Positions 6,519 to 8,324 of a DNA stretch of 8,324 nt are shown one piece after another. The position numbers were made by a program, and so were the translations under genes. The notes under the pieces were generated by a model. That model was not told the DNA's origin, made no database searches, and saw only the letters and a program-made list of their open reading frames with translations. The stretch covers positions 1 through 8,324 of the forward strand of contig CAAFEV010000033.1 in assembly GCA_900762005.1 (NCBI GenBank). The letters are read 5' to 3'. The stretch comes from an uncultured Oscillospiraceae bacterium. Its GTDB lineage: Bacteria; Bacillota; Clostridia; Oscillospirales; Oscillospiraceae. Within the stretch, counting starts at the first letter, position 1. Each line of letters starts with the position of its first letter.

Positions 6519-6534
6519 AACTGTAAGCGAACAC

Positions 6535-6562
6535 TTGCTTATTTCAAAAAATGTGGTATAAT
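6535..6562 (+). promoter_or_regulatory. Extended -10 promoter of hpf
   Basis: TTGCTT (6535-6540) and a perfect TATAAT (6557-6562) are separated by 16 bases. TGG directly before the -10 gives a full extended -10 element. Transcription would start near 6569. AAAGGAG (6588-6594) is eight bases before the ATG. This is among the strongest promoter matches in the window and fits an abundant stress or stationary-phase protein. No sigma-B- or sigma-H-type box was recognised. Confidence 0.8.
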
Positions 6563-6602
6563 AAAGGTAGCAAAGACCCATATCACGAAAGGAGCGACTA
6601 CT

Positions 6603-7139
6603 ATGAAATTCCAATTCACAGAGAAAAAAGTCAGCCTGCCCCGGAACGTCCACGCCTATGCCGAGAAGAAGGTAATGAAGCTCGAGCGATTTTTCAAGGA
6701 TGACGCGGAGGCACTTGTCGCCTTTTCTGCCGAAAAGGATCGCAACCGAGTAGAGATCACGGTTCATGCAGCCAATACGTATTTCCGTGCAAGTGAGGCA
6801 ACGAGCGATGTATACGCCTCTATTGATGCGGCAGTTGCCACCATGGAGCGGCAAATCCGGAAGAACAAAACTCGATTAGCGCGTCGTCTGCGGCAGGATG
6901 CCTTCGTCCGCACCCCCGAGGAACCGGTCACTGTTCCGGAGGAAGAGGAAAAGACCTTCAATATCGTCCGCGTCAAGAAGTTCCCGATGAAGCCGATGAT
7001 AAGAGAAGAAGCCATTTTACAGATGAATCTTTTGGAGCATAACTTCTTTGCGTTCCGGGACGAAGAGAACGACGGTGCGTTTGCGGTGGTTTATAAGCGC
7101 AACGACGGCGGCTACGGATTGATTGAGAATAACGAATAA
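6603..7139 (+). CDS. hpf: Ribosome hibernation promoting factor, long form
   Basis: Long HPF binds the 30S decoding region and dimerises ribosomes into inactive 100S particles when growth slows. The 178 residues show both family domains. The N-terminal HPF/RaiA domain (about 1-100) has a beta-alpha-beta-beta-beta-alpha layout, with a basic second helix at the end (MERQIRKNKTRLARRLR). After an acidic linker rich in Pro/Glu (about 105-118), the C-terminal dimerisation domain (120-178) begins NIVRVKKFPMKPM. It contains EEAILQMNLLEHNFFAF and ends with DGGYGLIE, all characteristic. The domain that the short gammaproteobacterial form lacks is therefore present. The gene is a single transcription unit with its own promoter and a downstream hairpin terminator. 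Confidence 0.96.
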   Translation: MKFQFTEKKVSLPRNVHAYAEKKVMKLERFFKDDAEALVAFSAEKDRNRVEITVHAANTYFRASEATSDVYASIDAAVATMERQIRKNKTRLARRLRQDAFVRTPEEPVTVPEEEEKTFNIVRVKKFPMKPMIREEAILQMNLLEHNFFAFRDEENDGAFAVVYKRNDGGYGLIENNE

Positions 7140-7151
7140 TTGAAACAAAAC

Positions 7152-7183
7152 ATCGCCCCCGACCATTACCGGCCGGGGGCGAT
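7152..7183. terminator. Bidirectional terminator between convergent hpf and the ABC permease
   Basis: ATCGCCCCCG (7152-7161) pairs perfectly with CGGGGGCGAT (7174-7183), a very stable ten-base-pair stem around a 12-base loop. On the plus strand it is followed by TTTCAT. On the minus strand it is followed by GTTTTGTTTCA, the better T-tract. It can therefore end both hpf and the ABC transporter operon converging from the right. Confidence 0.87.
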
Positions 7184-7210
7184 TTCATATAGCTCTGCAA
7201 TCGTGCAAGG

Positions 7211-8227
7211 TCAGCGTTCTTCGCGGAAATAGGGCAGACCGAGAGAGGCGGGCGGCTGATCCTCCGGCTTGCGCCGCAGCGAAACCAGAATCAGAATCAA
7301 CAGCGTTGCAAGATACGGGAGCATTTTGAAAAGCTCACCGGTGCTTCGGTTCAGACCCGGAATAATTTTCCAGGCCCAGTACAGAACGCCAAACAGGTAT
7401 GCGCCCCAGATTGCGCGGATGGGTCTCCATGTGGTAAAGATAACCAGCGCAACGGCAAGCCAGCCGAGGGCCTCGATGATACCCTGATTTTCCCATGTGC
7501 CGCCGATATAGCTCATGACGTAGTAGGTGCCGCCCAGACCGGTGATGCCCGCGCCGATGCAGGTTGCAAAGTACTTATACTTTGTAACATTGATACCGGC
7601 GGCATCGGCGGTTGCGGTATTCTCGCCGACAGCGCGCAGGCACAGACCCGTGCGGGTTTTACGAAGGAACCACCAGAGCAAAACGGCAATCAGAATGACG
7701 AAATAGGTCAGGAAGCCGTAGGAAAAGAGGAGCGTACCAAGCTGTATTTTTCCGGTAATTCCGTCCAGCCAGGTCACAAGAGAGTTGCTGTAGGCGGTAA
7801 AGACCTTGTTGGTCAGCGGAACGGTAGCCTGTCCTGAGCCGCCTGCCAGCTGGCTCAGGCTGCCGCCGAAGAAGTTACCGATGCCGGAGCCGAAAATTGT
7901 CAGCGTCAGACCGGCGACATTCTGATTGGTGCGCAGGGTAACGGTCATAAAGGAGAACAAAAGACCGCCCAGCATTGCAGCGGCAATGGAGCAAAGCAAG
8001 CACAGAAGCAGGCAAACAAAAAGACTGGACCCCTTTGCGACGTTCTCATAGACGAAGGTGCTGGCAAAGCCCGCGATTGCGCCCAGATACATAATACCGG
8101 GCACGCCGAGGTTCAGGTTGCCGGATTTTTCGGTAAGGATTTCGCCGAGCGCACCGAACATAATAACGGTGCCGAAAATGATAGCGGAGTGCAGCAGGCT
8201 CGGCAGTTGGCTGATAATCTGCGTCAT
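7211..8227 (-). CDS. Nucleoside/BMP-type ABC transporter permease (NupQ/YufQ-like)
   Basis: This 338-residue membrane protein belongs to the BPD_transp_2 permease family used by ribose/galactose-type and BMP-type (basic membrane protein, nucleoside) ABC importers. It shows about eight to ten hydrophobic segments. The N-terminal motif GALGEILTEKSGNLNLGVPG is typical of the second permease of BMP-type importers. The cytoplasmic loop with AVGENTATADAAGI (199-212) is the likely contact with the ATPase. As the downstream partner of a permease pair it matches B. subtilis NupQ/YufQ in position and character. The substrate is most likely a nucleoside or purine, but sugar-type relatives cannot be excluded without the ATPase and binding protein, which lie off the window. 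AAGGAGG (8243-8237) is nine bases before the start, and the start overlaps the upstream gene's stop (ATGA). Confidence 0.9.
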   Translation of the reverse strand: MTQIISQLPSLLHSAIIFGTVIMFGALGEILTEKSGNLNLGVPGIMYLGAIAGFASTFVYENVAKGSSLFVCLLLCLLCSIAAAMLGGLLFSFMTVTLRTNQNVAGLTLTIFGSGIGNFFGGSLSQLAGGSGQATVPLTNKVFTAYSNSLVTWLDGITGKIQLGTLLFSYGFLTYFVILIAVLLWWFLRKTRTGLCLRAVGENTATADAAGINVTKYKYFATCIGAGITGLGGTYYVMSYIGGTWENQGIIEALGWLAVALVIFTTWRPIRAIWGAYLFGVLYWAWKIIPGLNRSTGELFKMLPYLATLLILILVSLRRKPEDQPPASLGLPYFREER

Positions 8228-8324
8228 TTTACCTCGCCTCCTTCCATTTTTGCAGTGCGGGAACGGAACGTCATCTTGTAGTTGATGAAGAATTCGCAGC
8301 CCAGCACAAAGAAGAGAACAATGC
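8224..8324 (-). CDS. C-terminal end of the upstream ABC transporter permease (partial)
   Basis: Translation on the minus strand from 8322 gives 32 codons and a TGA (8226-8224). It begins with a hydrophobic IVLFFVLGCEFF, then INYKMTFR, and ends with a short charged tail. This resembles the last membrane helix and cytoplasmic end of a BPD_transp_2 permease of the NupP/YufP type, the usual partner of the gene that follows. It overlaps the next gene by four bases (ATGA). Only the C-terminus is inside the window, so identity rests partly on gene order. Confidence 0.75.
   Translation of the reverse strand, partial: IVLFFVLGCEFFINYKMTFRSRTAKMEGGEVK

Overview
The window fits a Gram-positive anaerobe of the class Clostridia, probably an Oscillospirales/Oscillospiraceae-type gut bacterium. 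The grounds are moderate-to-high GC coding sequence, strong AAGGAGG-type ribosome binding sites, near-consensus sigma-A promoters, a DUF4364 gene (a Clostridia-type family), a long-form hibernation factor, and a left-edge palindromic repeat of a kind I associate with Oscillospiraceae intergenic regions. The genus cannot be fixed from the sequence.

Layout, left to right. (1) Bases 1-106: a truncated intergenic palindromic repeat and a GC-rich terminator hairpin. (2) 107-457, minus strand: a short ModE-type winged-helix regulator without a molybdate-binding domain. Its promoter places transcription start at or next to the ATG, suggesting a leaderless mRNA. (3) 514-5863, plus strand: a divergently transcribed run of five genes, trkA-trkH-yqeC-yqeB-selD, in which every junction overlaps (1 to 17 nt), behind one clear promoter. 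(4) 5887-6518: a DUF4364 gene with its own promoter, a GTG start and a strong intrinsic terminator. (5) 6535-7139: long-form hpf with an extended -10 promoter. (6) 7152-7183: a hairpin terminator shared by converging transcription. (7) 7211-8324, minus strand: the last two permease genes of a BMP/nucleoside-type ABC importer; the upstream one is only a 32-residue C-terminal end.

How the genes fit together. TrkA and TrkH form a K+ uptake system. YqeC, YqeB and SelD are the marker set of the selenium-dependent molybdenum hydroxylase trait, in which SelD makes selenophosphate and YqeB/YqeC are thought to help install the labile selenium of molybdenum hydroxylases such as xanthine dehydrogenase and purine hydroxylase. 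A ModE-like regulator next door fits the molybdenum theme. The nucleoside-type importer further right would fit a purine-catabolic lifestyle, but that link is inference. No hydroxylase, SelA, SelB or molybdenum cofactor gene lies in the window.

I see no strong evidence for an entirely new system. The most unusual points are the K+ transporter genes coupled to selenium/molybdenum hydroxylase maturation genes, the divergent and apparently leaderless ModE-like gene, and the left-edge repeat. There is no gene-free stretch longer than about 120 bases.
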